A stretch of 64,000 nucleotides of DNA from Phytoseiulus persimilis (lineage: Eukaryota > Arthropoda > Arachnida > Mesostigmata > Phytoseiidae): positions 4,154,001 to 4,218,000 of the forward strand of contig CM075103.1 in the NCBI GenBank assembly GCA_037576195.1, read 5' to 3'. Below the pieces are notes generated by a model. It saw only the letters and a program-made list of their open reading frames with translations. It was not told the DNA's origin and searched no databases. Made by a program: the position numbers and the translations under genes. Positions 38,341-51,348 of the stretch are shown here, in pieces (position 1 is the first letter of the stretch; the number at the start of each line of letters is the position of its first letter).

Positions 38341-39797
38341 GATTGCGGGAAAATAACGTCGGGGCATGGGCCCTCTCGCCTTGAGAGTTGCAAACATCGA
38401 TGTTGAGACTCGTGAAGCCCAAGGGATTCACACATTACATTGCAGATATTACAGCCATAAATGGTTTTCCGCGAGAAATATTTCCGTAAATAATAAAATA
38501 ATGAATGAAAAAAAAAATAATAATAAATTCCGTGAGAAATACCAACCCGCATATTGAAATTGACACTTATTTCTTCTGTCATCGACTGTCATATCGAAGT
38601 ATCTTGCTCAGCTGGATGTCCGTTACCTCGGTGCCGAGTACCAGAGCACCGAAAATATTCCGTGCTCCCGATTCAGATTTCCGTGCCGCGAGCAAGGATT
38701 TTCCTCTAATTGTTTCACGAATCCACGCTCGTTATTGCCTTTTCAGGCTGCCAGAAATTCTGGAAAATCGGAGCTACGCCACGATGGGAAGGAAGAACCT
38801 CCGTCGGACAACGGAACGAAGACGGAGGATCTCGGAGAATCAAGTTTGGGCCTCGCACGCTTTGAGCTGAGGTTTTCGTTTCTAGACCCCAACAGCTCGA
38901 TCGCTCGCTTATCAGGGGTCAGAGCGAGTTCTTCAGGACATTAATGAGGTCTAGAAAAAGTTTTGCCAAACAGGAGTCCACCCACGTGTAGTTTCGCCTC
39001 AGAGAGATTGTCCGCGGAGAGGCAATTTTTATCGAGCGTTCCGCGCATTCATTCTGACGGAGATATCAAGACTGGGGCAGAGGAGAGCCACAGAGCTCCC
39101 CGCTAGACTGCGGCTCTTGAATCAATCCAAGTGACGACGTATTCCAAAATTATGGCGAGAAGTTGTTCCTCTAAGGCCCGAGATATCCCACGCGTTGTAC
39201 GTAACATAATAAAGGCGAGTTCGTCGCCGCAACTCATAGTCAATCGTTCCATCGAGTTCGCAAAATCTCTCAGTGCAGACGAAGACAGATGTTCGGGGAC
39301 CCTGGACCTCGAAGCGAATTTAGAGACTCCAACGAGGGGAGAACAGCTACCCTCACCGGAAGACCCCGGACTCTCATCTCGGAACACTCAGCACAATTTT
39401 TCGCCGCTAGAATTCCTGCGGAATACAAAACGGAAGCTTTCGCATATCCCATCTGAACCGGATTCGAGGCGAATCTCGGTTGAGAGCATGTGAGTTTTGC
39501 GGTTGATATCACAGGAGCAAATGTTCTGGACTCGTTAGTCTCGCGCAGAACGTCGACGCCTCCCAGAACCCCGGTCAAGGCTCTCGACCACCGAGCAACC
39601 CCAACCGTTTCTGCCCATCCCTCCGCCGCTAATCTCAAAAGAAGCTCAGGGTGAGAATCGACCAATCTTGCTGTTGCAGCCCGCCGTCGAGTCCCTCGCG
39701 GTCGAAGCAGAGCGGGCGCTGTCAGCGGCCGATGCGGCTGGAAGTCGGGAGAGCAGAGAGGGAGAAGGTGGTACCCACCGACGGCTAACAGGAGCTC
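38341..39797. other. Intergenic DNA upstream of glutamate dehydrogenase
   Basis: An A/T-rich patch with ATAATAATAAA-like sequence lies near 38,490-38,530. A 187-codon minus frame (39,270-39,833) overlaps the GDH promoter region, is Arg/Ala/Leu-rich and has no recognisable domain, so I left it out. Confidence 0.5.
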
Positions 39798-39806
39798 TTT
39801 AAATAG
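39798..39806 (+). promoter_or_regulatory. TATA-like box of the glutamate dehydrogenase gene
   Basis: TTTAAATAG lies 66 bp upstream of the predicted start codon. The spacing leaves room for a transcription start near 39,830, where the sequence is pyrimidine-rich around CCAGTTC. Assignment is by position only. Confidence 0.4.
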
Positions 39807-39871
39807 GGAGACTTGAGGTCGTTCCGATTGCATCCAGTTCGTTCTATTGTTGGTGTACGGAACGAGTCAGA

Positions 39872-42800
39872 ATGCTCCGTCAAGTGCTGAAACAAGGCGC
39901 CCTGAGCCTTCGGTCTTCCTATGCTCCTCTGGGCGCCCGAGCTTTGTCCGGTAAGTTTGTTCAGGCCGTTACCGTCTGGTCCACGGAGCGATCTCTACAA
40001 GTCTCGCGCACGAAGTGCCCGAATCGCTTCCGAAGTCTTTTGCATCGGGTGCTCCGTGCAGCGCGAAGCCCACCTTGTCGGTAGGAAGCTCTTCTGCGGC
40101 TCAATCGGAACATATTCGTACCTTCCGCGGAAAAAGGCTTCCCTCGAGGTGAAAATACGCGCGCTTCGCTGATCTAAGTGTTTCGTCGATTACAGTGACG
40201 AGTGCTTGCCAGGGCGCTGATAAAGGTTCGCTACAAAGTGTGCGGTTTTCCTCACCGGAACTGATGTTATCTATTTGTGGTGCTGTGAATTAGTCTAACT
40301 TGTTTGTTGTGGCGTCTAGCTGCTCCACTCGCCAGTAACATCGGGAAGTCGAGGTCTGGATGTTGGTTCGGATTCGGCTCCTTCGAAGAACCGCAAGCGA
40401 ATCGGTTGAGCTGATCGTGAACCTCGTGAAAGCCCTCGATTGCTTCCCGCCGGATGAAGTGAAATCTCTTCGGTGGGGAGTCGCTTCTCGAGGCATCCGC
40501 ACAAGGTTCGACACGAAACAGGTCCGATGAGCTCAAAGCGACTTGGCTTCCGATGGGCCCTGACACAATCCGGAGCTCTAGTCGCATAGCGAACTCAGTG
40601 TCATTTCATCTCAATAGATGATGCCTGAAGTCCAATCATGATACCAGGTTCTAATTATCAGCGGCGACTCTGGAATATGAGAACGGGATTTCCTGATCGG
40701 TGTCTCTCCAGCAGCATTGCTCGATAGAATTCCTGGATTGCGTCAACTGTCGGGCGATCACAATCGATCGAGAGTGAGCTGACGTATGACTCTCGATTTC
40801 GTCCGATTCGCCTGGAGCGTTTCTTCAACTTTGGGACGCCTATTCTCCTTGAGATGCGTGGATCTGGAACAAACCCAAAAACCACGTCGCACGCGCTGCC
40901 GACTACCGTTTCCGCGGAGAAGGTTCGATCGCCGTGTTGATCGGGAGCCACTGGTGGCCGGCGTTCGCATTGACCCCGAGAAACTGATGGCACAGAGCAG
41001 ATTTCGCGCTTCGAACGAGAGGATGTCAGTCGCGAGAGGTCGTTCTCTTCCCGCTCTCAATCGATGAAGAACATGGTTTCGTAAAATATCGCGTCGGCAA
41101 GAACATCACCGGAAACTATTTGAAGCGAGTTTCGCTCCCCCATCCCAGGTCTCGAGTACCGTTTCGCCGGCATGTCGCGACTTCCGGAAAGGTTCAGCGG
41201 GCTTTCAGGGAATACATGAATACGAGAGATTGTGAGGTAACGCGGGCCGCCTCCAGCGCAGACCGAGATTCACTCGGGCTGAGACCGAATCTGTCACTCC
41301 GTCCTGTGCTGCAAGAACGGTATCAGCTCAAACGATTTCCTGTCGAACCAATTGTAACACAAGGTCACTCGTTGGCAGCTAAGGATCGTGGAAGTCTCCA
41401 TCGATACCTAGTGGCTCTCTCGGTCCGGGACCGCGTTCAACCGGACAGAAACCGCTTTCTCACTCGAGTTCTCTCGCGACTGTGCATCCAATGTTTGCAC
41501 TGCCTTTGTTTTTCCCGCGGAGCGATCAATCGGATAGAGTCTGAAACTCGGTTCGAGCATGGCCTGGTCATGTGGCGATCCGGATCGTTCGTTTCGGGCG
41601 ACCGCTGATATCGCTGCTCCAGAAGGCCGCTCAGATAGTGAGCGCTCTTGTCCGCGTCAAGTGACCATCATGTCTCTCTCACAGAATCCAACGATAAGAA
41701 CGTCTGGTGTGTAACTGATTAGAACCGATTGGAATTCAACCGGACGGAAGCCCCTGACACGAGGCTCTTTTCAGCGGGCGGATTGATTCACAGCTTTGTT
41801 CGCTCCACTGCGAAGTGAGAGGGCTCTCGGCTCACGTGAAAGTTTCGCTCGCCGGCCTGATGCGCGATTTCACCAAGCAGGACTCCTGTTTTGATGCGTT
41901 GGTTTGAAATGGAGCGACGGTTGCGATGGCAAGGATTGAATGTCGAGCTGACAGCTGGAGGCTCAGTGTCGGTCGTAGGAGCGCCTTGCGCCGCCACTCA
42001 CTCGGTTTGACGGTTTTGGCGAGTTGGCGAGAACTGTGCGTCATCCACCCAACGTCCACAAGGAGCGCGCTGGTGTGTTTAATTGCTGACATGTAAAATC
42101 ATCAAGCGCGGCGATGAAAGGAAGCCAGCCAGCTGCTGCTCGATATATCTCCTTCAGCTGATCCACATCTTGTCAGACTCGTCTCCGTTCCGCATGAGGT
42201 CTACCTAAGATAGAATAGAAACCGTAGTGCGGCTGAACGGCACAATGTTTTGCCCATCCGGGTTTCCGTCCAACGCAGTAATCCGATCCGTCTCCTCCAG
42301 CTAGTCGGAATCTCTGAATTCGGGCACCCGAATACGACTGATGAGTTTCCTGGTTAGCAGTAAGATCAAACCATCCTGTTTGGGGAAGGATGGACTGTAT
42401 TTTCCCGGCCCTCGGTGCTCAGAGTCTAGCGATTGCTGAGGGAGAACATGGAAATTTCGTTGCGATGACTGATGTTCAACCTGAAGAACGCGTTCAATCT
42501 TTATTCCTACTCTTGTAGATCATCAAATTCCGGAGCACCTCAAGTATGTTCCCGACGCGGCGGATCCGTCCTTCTTCCACATGGTCGAATACTTCTACCA
42601 CAAAGGATGGCAGATCGTGGAAGATCAGCTCACCGAGGAGATCAAGGGCAAAATGACCCCGGAGGAGAAGAGAAAAAAGGTACGAGCGGACTGTGGATTC
42701 CCCCGTCAAATCCTCGAGCTGTCGTGAAGTTGTCGAGTCAGAGAATATTCTCGAGAGACAGCTCTTCGCGGATAGAACCCTCATATCGACTGCGTTGTTT

Positions 42801-44513
42801 CTTCCCAGGTCCGCGGATACTTGGAGCTTTTGGGTCCATGCCATGCTGTTCTCGAGGTTTCGTTCCCGTTGAAGCGAGACAACGGAGAATACGTCATGAT
42901 CGAGGGCTGGAGAGCTCAGCACTCTCTGCATCGAACCCCCTGCAAAGGCGGCATCCGCTACTCCACCGACGTCTGCCTCGATGAAGTCAAGGCTCTGTCC
43001 GCCTTGATGACTTTCAAGTGCGCCGTGGTAGACGTACCGTTCGGCGGAGGTGCGTCGTCGTTCTCTCCCTCTTCCCGGATCCCGTCCCGAAATTTTTCTC
43101 TTGATTCTCCACGCGGGGGGGTGAGCAGATTCATTTAAATGGGTGAACTCGTATTCCACAGGCAAAGCTGGATTGAAGATCAATCCTCGCGACTTCAGTG
43201 AACACGAGTTGGAGAAAATCACTCGAAACTTCGCTCTCCAACTCTCCAAGAAAGGTTTCCTGGGTCCGGGAGTCGACGTTCCCGCTCCCGACATGGGAAC
43301 CGGGGAGAGGGAAATGTCCTGGATCGCTGATACTTACGCTCAGACAATCGGTAAGAATCCAATCTTTTCGTTCCCGCACGTTACGTAAGCGCTCCCCGAC
43401 CGGATCGGATCAATGGACGAAGTCTTCGAAAAGCCGATCTCAAATTTCAGGTCACACCGATTTGAACGCTCATGCTTGCGTCACCGGAAAGCCAATCAAC
43501 CAAGGAGGAATCCACGGTCGCGTGTCCGCTACAGGAAGAGGTGTTTTCCACGGTTTGGACAACTTCATCAACGAAGCCTCTTACATGAGCCAGATCGGTA
43601 AGTTGATGATCTGTTGGCCTGTTCTCGACCTTCACCCCGTGTTTCCGAGCTCCACATAAAATGTCCCACGCCTCCGCAGTCCGGGTCTGAGAAATTCGAT
43701 TTTTTTTTCCCAGGAACCACCCCCGGCTGGGGAGGGAAGACCTTCATCGTGCAAGGTCTCGGGAACGTAGGTCTTCACTGCACCCGCTATCTCACAAGGG
43801 CCGGCGCGAAGTGCATCGGTATCCAGGAGGTCGACGGATCCATCTACAACGCCAACGGAATCGATCCCAAGGAGATCGAGGAGTGGAAGATCGCGCACGG
43901 CACCATAATGGGCTTCCCTGGTGCTGAAACCTACCAAGGAGAGAACATCAACTACGAGCCGTGCGACATTCTCGTGCCGGCTGCCATGGAGAAGGCGATC
44001 ACGAAAGACAATGCTCACAAAATCCAAGCCAAAATCATTGCCGAAGCTGCCAACGGACCCACAACACCTGCCGCCGACAAAATCCTTATGGACAGGAATA
44101 TTCTCGTCATCCCCGACCTGTACATCAACGCCGGCGGTGTCACCGTCTCCTACTTTGAGTGGTTGAAAAACCTGAACCACGTCTCGTACGGTCGTCTCTT
44201 GTTCAAGTACGAGCGAGAATCGAACTACCATCTGCTCCAATCGGTTCAGGAATCTCTTGAACGTCGTTTCGGGAAGATGGGAGGACACATTCCGGTCACG
44301 CCGTCCGAAGCCTTCCAGAAGAAAATCTCTGGAGCATCCGAAAAAGACATCGTGCACTCCGGTCTGGACTACACCATGGAGAGGTCTGCCCAGAGAATCA
44401 TGAGAACCGCTCATAAGTATAACCTCGGTCTTGACCTGCGCAGTGCCGCCTACGTGAACTCCATCGAGAAGATCATTCTCACCTACTCGCAAGCCGGGCT
44501 TACTTTCACCTAA
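39872..44513 (+). CDS. Glutamate dehydrogenase, mitochondrial (6 exons, 538 aa)
   Basis: It interconverts glutamate and 2-oxoglutarate plus ammonia with NAD(P) in the mitochondrial matrix. Exons: 39872-39950, 42519-42679, 42809-43049, 43162-43350, 43451-43597, 43714-44513; all splice sites are GT-AG and phases close exactly. Exon 1 encodes a basic, Ser/Leu/Arg-rich mitochondrial presequence ([20 protein letters not shown]), separated by a 2.6-kb intron. The mature part shows [10 protein letters not shown] (substrate Lys126), PFGGGKAGL (catalytic Lys162, 36 residues later as in bovine GDH), the Rossmann-type [18 protein letters not shown], and the animal antenna region with [12 protein letters not shown] and [13 protein letters not shown]. 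Length matches animal GDH (about 540-560 aa). A TATA-like box lies upstream and AATAAA follows at 44,547. No catalytic residue is missing. Intron 1 holds nothing I can recognise. Confidence 0.97.
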
Positions 44514-44546
44514 ATCTTCTGCGTCCTTGTCCAGGCCAGGGAGAAC

Positions 44547-44552
44547 AATAAA
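44547..44552 (+). terminator. Polyadenylation signal of glutamate dehydrogenase
   Basis: AATAAA lies 34 bp after the GDH stop codon, the only canonical signal close behind it. Confidence 0.7.
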
Positions 44553-46110
44553 TCCTTGGAACGTTGAGCCTAAGACCGCCTGAATCACTGAGTGGGGCCG
44601 CAACCCTGAAGGAGCCTGGAATTTCTACGTGTAACCTCATCCCAGTGCACGCTACTGACCGACTGAATGACTGATTGAATGCCCGACTGACAGAGCAACC
44701 GAACGACCGACCGACCGATCGTTCGCTGGCCGTTTGACTGGTTGAAACAATCAGTCAGATATCGCCAGATCACCGCTTGCCATTTTAATCCCGACATGCT
44801 TGGGCAATTTTTATTTGTTGAGAACGTCTGGATCCAAGTTAGCGTTATAACATTGAGTCGTTGTCCCCAGCAACGTGGACAGCGCCCATCTAAATCATCC
44901 AATAAAGTTGTAAATATCTTACACCCATATCGATCGGATTCATAACTGGCTCCTTCCGAACCTTCCTCAGCCAGGAGATGCGTACAGTACGCTCAGCATC
45001 GTGCAGGAGTTCCCATTGTGCCTGAATCCGAGGCCATATACGAGGGAACTCACAAGAGAGAACCCAATCATCATATCAGCCAAACACTATGGTCATCAAT
45101 GATACGACCACTTCAACCATAAGATATAAGGTGAACGCATTTATCACTGGCTGCCGTGAATGACACCAACCGTTCGTATATCTGAGGTTCTCGAGTCGGG
45201 AACTCATGCATTCAAGGTCCGTGAAATCCAAACTTTGTTGTGAGGTTAGGAATGCTCAGGACACAGGGATCAGAATCGAAATCAAGGAACCTTGAGTGTT
45301 GCGAACGAGAGGAATGATTTGACTTGGGATAATTCGTGCGCCCGATCCTAGCCGGGACTCGAACTGTCCTGGATGGAGTTCGCTCCCTGGAGTAGGAGCA
45401 ACGAGGAGTCGAAGAAGGAAAACTAAGCTGACTGCTGATGCACATAAATCCGATCAAGTTTATTCAGTCGATCGCAAGACTTATGTCTCCGTCTCGTGGG
45501 AAGGCTGAGACGCACATCCACAGGAATGAGGTCAATAGCTTAGTTTGTATCGCGGGAAGAGGATATGTTTTTTTACAATGAACCATGATCACAGACATGA
45601 GATGCTAACAGGGACAGAAGCCGATGAGCTGTTTGGATGATTTGCCTTCGTAGGGTCCAGGACGTCGGGTCCGGGTCAGTCGAAGCGGAACTCTACGGGA
45701 CCTGGGATAGAGCTAATTTGGATAGAGTTCGATATAAAACTTGCATCGTTTATTACGTCCGCGTTTCATAAAAGTGAGTCAACGACATTGCAGTCCTTCC
45801 TTAATCATTTCGTTCCAGTTAATCAGTGATCACGATGTTCCTACATCCGATCTGTACTACGTCCATTCATAGAATTTTCACTAAAATCCCCCTCAGCGGT
45901 GACAAGCGGTATCGGGCTGTTTAGCGGGAATGCTGATTCAACAGCCGGGGCCAAATACGTAACGGCACTCGAGCTCAGGATCCGACCTGCGACAACGATT
46001 GTTCTCGCTGCTGATGCTGCTGTCACTGTTAATCAGATCAGGCGCCGCTGATGCGTCCAGGACTAGGTGAGCTGGATACTGAGCCTTGAACAGTGCCACA
46101 AACATAACGT
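44553..46110. other. Intergenic, low-complexity start, no gene seen
   Basis: Bases about 44,650-44,720 are a diverged GACTGA/GACCGACC simple repeat. TTTATT at 45,749-45,754 is an AATAAA on the minus strand, about 360 bp beyond the GOLGA7 stop, and could serve as its polyadenylation signal. The rest shows no exon or RNA gene. Confidence 0.5.
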
Positions 46111-47538
46111 TCAAGGCCTAGCATCCAGGAGCGTGATTTCGATCACTCGAAGGCCTCGCTCGAGAGGATCGGTGATGTACAAACCCCTTGGTACGTAAAT
46201 TGTCTCATTCTGATGGTCGATGAAACTGGCGGCCTGTTTTACGTACTTTTCGTAATGAGTCTCAACACACAGGTACAACAGATAGGCCGAAATACAGGCC
46301 AAACATCCTGAAACGAGAAAAGGTTCCGTTAACTCTCTTCTTGCATTCCAGCGGCTCGATCCATCCGGATACTGTCGAACAGAATCCAGAGGAAGATGGT
46401 GGAAACCCAAATTTCAAAGGAGAAGCGATTCACGAAAGCGGGAGCGGGAAACAGACTGCTCATCGTCTGTATGATTCAAATTCTGAGGGCGTACCTCCAG
46501 TATGTTCTCAGAACTACTTTTAGTCGAGAGAACCTCATGGGGAACCCGACTCGTTCCCGGAAGATGGGACGCGAGCGTCGGGCCTCATGCTTGGTCCCGT
46601 GCGCTGGGTGAACGAATCTCTCGTGAGACAGCTGGGGCTTCGCGCACAAGAAGCGGATAACGGATCCTGAGGCTTCGAGGGAAGATCTCGCTATAACCCT
46701 CGGATTCGACCGTACTCCGGTTGGAACAACAATGTTGCACACTCCTACCGATGTGATTCGCGAGCGCTAAACCTCCACAGGGAAGGGAAACGTACTCAAA
46801 AGTGCTGACCGATACCGCATACGGGTTAAATTGAACTCGCTAACAGAGATTCCAAACTGGGATGTGTTTGACACACTGTTTGCGACGGGATTACAGATCC
46901 TTTTCGGGCATGAAGCTCCATAGGGAGCGGTGGCACTCATATGATAGTTGCCTGCGCATGGCAATAAGTATCGCGGTTTCACGGACAAGATCTTTTCAAT
47001 CTCAGATTCGCACCGAGATTGAGGATTCGGAGTTTCGAAAGAGATATGCAAAGACGGGATGCACCGGAACGTTGTTTCGGCGGGTTTCCCACAGCAGAGA
47101 GGCACAGCGGACCCTGGGCGCATCAGAGCGGATGAACCTGACGAATGTCAACCTTGTGAGGCGAAACGCAGTGCTCGTGCCTCGAGTGTTTACCACGGTT
47201 TCATCTAAGTTTCGACTCGATTCACTCATGTTCACGGGTGGTTTCTCAATGCGAACCCGTCTACGGAGTTGATGATCCAACGGACCTAGGAGCTCTCGAA
47301 AACCTCTCGAGGGAACTGAGGGAAACTTACCTTCACAGAAGGAGCTAGAGTTTATTTTTTCCGCTTGTCGGTAGAAATTGTTCAACGTGTTGATGGTGTT
47401 TTCGAACACATGTCGCTCCACATAGCGCTCGAGCTCCTGCGGGAACTTGTTCTGAAATCGCACGGCCGTTCCCTCCGAGTAGTCTCGTTGGATGAAAACC
47501 TTGTTCGTTGGACTTTGCGGTCCCCCGCCCCCCGCCAT
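46111..47538 (-). CDS. GOLGA7 (Golgin A7 / GCP16), palmitoyltransferase partner
   Basis: GOLGA7 belongs to the Erf4 family and is the accessory subunit of the DHHC9-type palmitoyltransferase that acylates Ras at the Golgi. Two coding exons, 47538-47331 and 46307-46111, join in phase 1 (donor GTAAGT, acceptor TTTCAG) to give 134 aa, against about 137 in human. Exon 1 contains KVFIQRDYSEGTAVRFQ, LNNFYRQAEK and the preceding KFPQELERYVE; exon 2 contains GCLACISAYLLYLCVETHYE and TDPLERGLRVIEIT, all matching vertebrate GOLGA7. Cys71 and Cys74 in GCLAC correspond to the palmitoylated pair of the human protein. The ATG at 47,538 (MAGGGGPQSPTNKVF) fits the family's short N-terminus; the frame is also open upstream. 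It is divergent from WDR13, with 974 bp between start codons. Confidence 0.96.
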
Positions 47539-48512
47539 CACCTCAGTCTTAAACGAAATTTTGACTCTGGTCTTTGGCAGCCAGATGCCTCGATTCGAAC
47601 GAGCCTTGGGAGGCTCTCTCAGCGCTCCTAGGGCGCCCAAGCAAAACAAGTGTTCCACCACCTACGACAACCAAAGGTCTACTGCTGATTCTGTAGCGGC
47701 CGCTGGGTGCTTGTCAAAGAACACTAAAGACATGGTGGTTGCGAGTCGGAAGTGAATCGTCGAGAGGCGTCTGCTAAATCGATGGCTCCCGCGCGAATAC
47801 AAGAGCCAAGAGGACGCTCCGATATGATCTACGTGCTGGCTCGGCGAAATTTCGTGCTCCTCACGTTGGAGATTGATTTCCTGTGAGAGGTGACTGCTCT
47901 CCGATCTCTGCGAAAGAAGAATCGAGGATCGATTAACGATCCAATCAGTGGGATCGTAAGAGGCCCCAGGGGTGAAATTTTATACCAAGACCTCTGAGTC
48001 CGTGAAAGTGTTCTTTATTGTGGAAGTTTTCAAGTTCTCGCCGCGTAGCTCGCACAAATGCAAAGCCTCAAGCCCAGGAGCCTCGGAGAATCCCCGAACC
48101 GAGATTCAGAATTCAGACCACCACTGCCAAATAGCTGGAGCAGCCGACATGCGGTCGAATGGATGCATTGCTCGAACGATCGCAAAAGACTGGAGAGTGT
48201 GAATGAACTTCACAGAGGGCTCGATCGCGAACCATGAACCACCGGTTGCCGTCGGGAATGTTGTTCTTCGTTTCGAGACAGGCTCGATTGATCTGCACAG
48301 ATTTTCCGCGACGCATTCGAAGAGTTTCCTCTCCCGAAATCAGTGAGGAGTGAGAACTGCCGACTGAGCAGGGTAATTTTTCCTTTCACTCTCTCCTAAC
48401 AGATACTCACTATTTCTCTGAATTTTGCTCCGTGGATTTTGACGGATCGTGGAGTATCCTGAGACGTAACAGAATGTTCAACTCTAACCGCAAAAATTTC
48501 AGCTCATCAAAA
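47539..48512. other. Divergent intergenic region between GOLGA7 and WDR13
   Basis: About 970 bp separate the two start codons, transcribed away from each other. No clear TATA box or additional gene is visible; 5'UTR exons of either gene may lie here. Confidence 0.5.
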
Positions 48513-50840
48513 ATGATGGTCTCTAATTGGCAGCACATTCTAGCCCAGGATGCTAGATGGAATTCTCTGAAAGATCCTTTCATAAGTGAGTGTGAGCCGA
48601 AAGGTCCCATAAAGACTCGAAGTCTCGGTGTGATATCTCTTCGAACTGCATCGGCATTAATACCACTCTTCGGGTATTAATATCTGATTTCTCTTATCTG
48701 ATTACTGATTATCCGCGGCAAATTGTCGAGCTGTCTCGCGAGTTCGAATGCGAGTTGCAGTGATTCATAACGTCCGGGACGAAAATTTATCGCTCGCTGC
48801 GTTTCCCAGGAAATCTCTACCTCAGACGACGTTCGCAGCTCCTGTCAGAAGTCGTGGGAGACTCCGGATCACCCGGCTTCGACAAAAACTATCAGAAGTT
48901 GCGAGCTCAGCTCCTGACTTCAGCCTATGGCAGTCCTGAACAGCGGAGATCGAGTCGGAGCGATTCATTCCTGGTACGGAATAATCGATGACAGCGCTAT
49001 CGCTATTCGCGGAGTTCTTTCCAAGCTGTGGATAATCATTCGGAGGCTGTTTTCCTCATGAGGAGCCGTGACTGCGACTGTTTGGATTCCAGGCCCAAGA
49101 CACATCATTCACAGAGGGATCGGACGGAGGTCGCTCCTGGAGCACACCAGGGGCGATCCAGGATGCGCTCACTCCTTCGAAAGATGCTCACGCCAGCCGG
49201 TGAACCGCCTCGCTGAGGCCTTAGAGAATTTCGTCGCCCAGATTGCACGCGACAGTCGATGCTGTGCGGAGCCTAAACTCTTAACACTCTTCCCGTTTCC
49301 AGAGCGTTGGCCGGCGTCATGACCGAAAGCTTGTCGCTGTCCTACACTTTTTCCGGAGTGCACCATATTTTCGAGCAATCCTCCTGCGTGAACTGCCTCT
49401 CGTTCGCAAATAATAACCCGGAACTATTGGCGGTCGCGGACTCCCAGGGCGTCCTTTGCATCTATCAGGTCGACCCACCGAAGGTCAGCACCTTTATTTG
49501 CACACGGAATCTTCATTTTTCCTCCGGGATTGGTTTGTGCTGATTGCGCTCTGCTTTGCCAGATCTTGCATCGAATACCAGCTCACGGTGGTCCAATCGT
49601 CGACCTTGAGTGGTCGATTTCGAACGATGTGATCATTTGTTGCTCGATCGATTGTTCTCTGTCGGTCTGGGACTCATCGAAAGGATCTTTGCTGCGGAGT
49701 ATCAGGGATACCGTCCCCATCATGTGCACCGCTTTTCAACCTGCGAACAATAACATGCTAGCCGTGAGTAGATCTTCAACAAGCGGAACACTTTTCGACT
49801 CGGGGCGACGCGAGGCGAAGATCGGATTCTCTCAAGCCAACAATCCTGCACTTCTGTTGTAATTTCCAGATGGGGAACGCTCGGGGTTTGATTCAAGTTG
49901 TGAGCGTTTCGACAGGGATGGTCGTTCGCGGGGGATGCCAACAACTTCAAGGGAGCGCCCGCGCTCAAGCCCTCACATTCTCGATCTGCGGAACCCTGCT
50001 TTGGGTCGGTGACGACAAGGTGAGATGGTTTTCTACCGCTGAGTTTCCCTTCGCCTCCTGAATGGATTCCAGCCAGAAGGGGGAATCCGAACCTGTTCCG
50101 TTTCCAGGGCAGCATCCATTCATATGTCTTCGACATTGGTTCGGGTAGACTCCTGAAGGGACGTCGGTTCTGCGCGCCGGAGGGCAAGCCGGTGACTTGT
50201 ATCTCCTTCCGACATTGGGTGAACAGACAAGCCCGGGACCCTTGTCTCCTGGTGAGCGCACTTTTTCTTGGAGAACATCTGAAATTTTGTCTCGATTGCC
50301 ATCGATACTATTGTGTCTGGTGGTCGAATCATAAGTCATCAACGAATCGCAGGTGAATAGCGGAAACCTCTTGCTGGTGTATGGAGTCGTAAACGCTAAA
50401 GACGGAACCCTGGTTCTCAAAAAGCGGATCCACGTGTCCTCGGAGACCGCTTTGAAATCCTGTTTCTCGCCTATCATGTCATTCAGGTGCATTTTTTTGG
50501 AAATAGAAACGATCCAGAGCTTCCCTGGGACCCGCTTCGCTATGAATCGTAGTCTCCACTCAAAGAACGATTCTCCCTCGAGCTCGGGAGGCACACCTCT
50601 AAACAGAGTCAATCGATTCCGGTTCTCAGAGATGGATCGTGCGTGGTGACCGGGAGCAATGACGGGGGTTTGATCTTCTTCGACGTCACTCCATCCCACG
50701 CGTCCTCACCGGTCAACACTCTGCACGGTCATTCGAGTGCCGTTACGGACGTGGGTTTCGCTGCGGATGAGAAAATGTTGGCGTCCGCTGATTCGACAGG
50801 CGTCGTGATCCTTTGGAAGAAAGAAGATCGACAACGATAG
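48513..50840 (+). CDS. WDR13, WD40-repeat protein (9 exons, 454 aa)
   Basis: WDR13 is a conserved nuclear WD40-repeat protein of poorly defined function, linked in mammals to transcriptional and growth control. Exons: 48513-48585, 48810-48973, 49093-49199, 49303-49483, 49563-49763, 49870-50019, 50108-50251, 50353-50486, 50630-50840; phases close throughout. The diagnostic N-terminus (NWQHILAQDARWN) matches human WQQVLAVDARYN, exon 2 gives YLRRRSQLL, and the exon 3/4 junction gives ASRALAG as in human ASRAMAG. The propeller part shows PANNNMLAMGNA, LLWVGDDKGSIHSYVFD, RQARDPCLLVNSGNLLLVYGVV, VVTGSNDG and the last repeat LHGHSSAVTDVGFAADE. Human WDR13 is 485 aa, so the linker is slightly shorter here. 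Two adjacent ATGs begin exon 1; the first is taken. It is convergent with DXO-A. Confidence 0.95.
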
Positions 50841-51348
50841 CATCGACAGGCGCACAGCCCATGTACATAAACTCGAACATGTCCCCAAGAAATCCTCACA
50901 GGTGAGCTCTTCTTCCCTCAAGAGTTTGTGATGATTCGATTCCGCTACTCCAAGCTCCACGGGCTCCACGGGCCAGCTCGGTCGGTGCTGCTCGATTTGA
51001 GCTGGCATCGTCAGAAAATTTACTCGTGAGCACAACCCCCTCCCCTCAAGTCTCTGATCTCGAAGAGAATCAACGATGATTGTCGAGATTTTATTGTGGA
51101 GTCCAATGATGTTATGAACGAGAATTGATTACGTAGATATCGGTTCCGAATCAGGAGTATACATTCATCCGAGTTTGCATTTGGTCGGCTCAACAGCGAT
51201 ATCGAGGTCTTGTGGAGCTGATGCGCGACCTGGAAGATCCTGAGTACGCTGAACTGACGGCGGGCGAGCTCTGAGTTACACAAAAATGTTCACATCCTCG
51301 TGTCTGGCTGCTCGAGGAGGAAAATATTGATAATTCGCGATCCGAGTG
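50841..51348. other. Convergent 3' intergenic region
   Basis: This lies between the WDR13 stop and the DXO-A stop. A minus-strand AATAAA (TTTATT at 51,090-51,095) sits about 255 bp beyond the DXO-A stop and is its likely polyadenylation signal. No other gene is seen. Confidence 0.55.

Noticed and set aside
39270-39833. 187-codon minus-strand frame upstream of GDH
   Set aside because: It has no domain, overlaps the probable GDH promoter and has biased Arg/Ala/Leu composition.
43632-44603. 323-codon minus-strand frame opposite glutamate dehydrogenase
   Set aside because: It is the antisense shadow of GDH exon 6.
45340-45400. Minus-strand AGTTCGAGTCCCGG resembling a tRNA T-arm
   Set aside because: The stem does not pair around a standard TTCGANN loop and no other tRNA arms are present.
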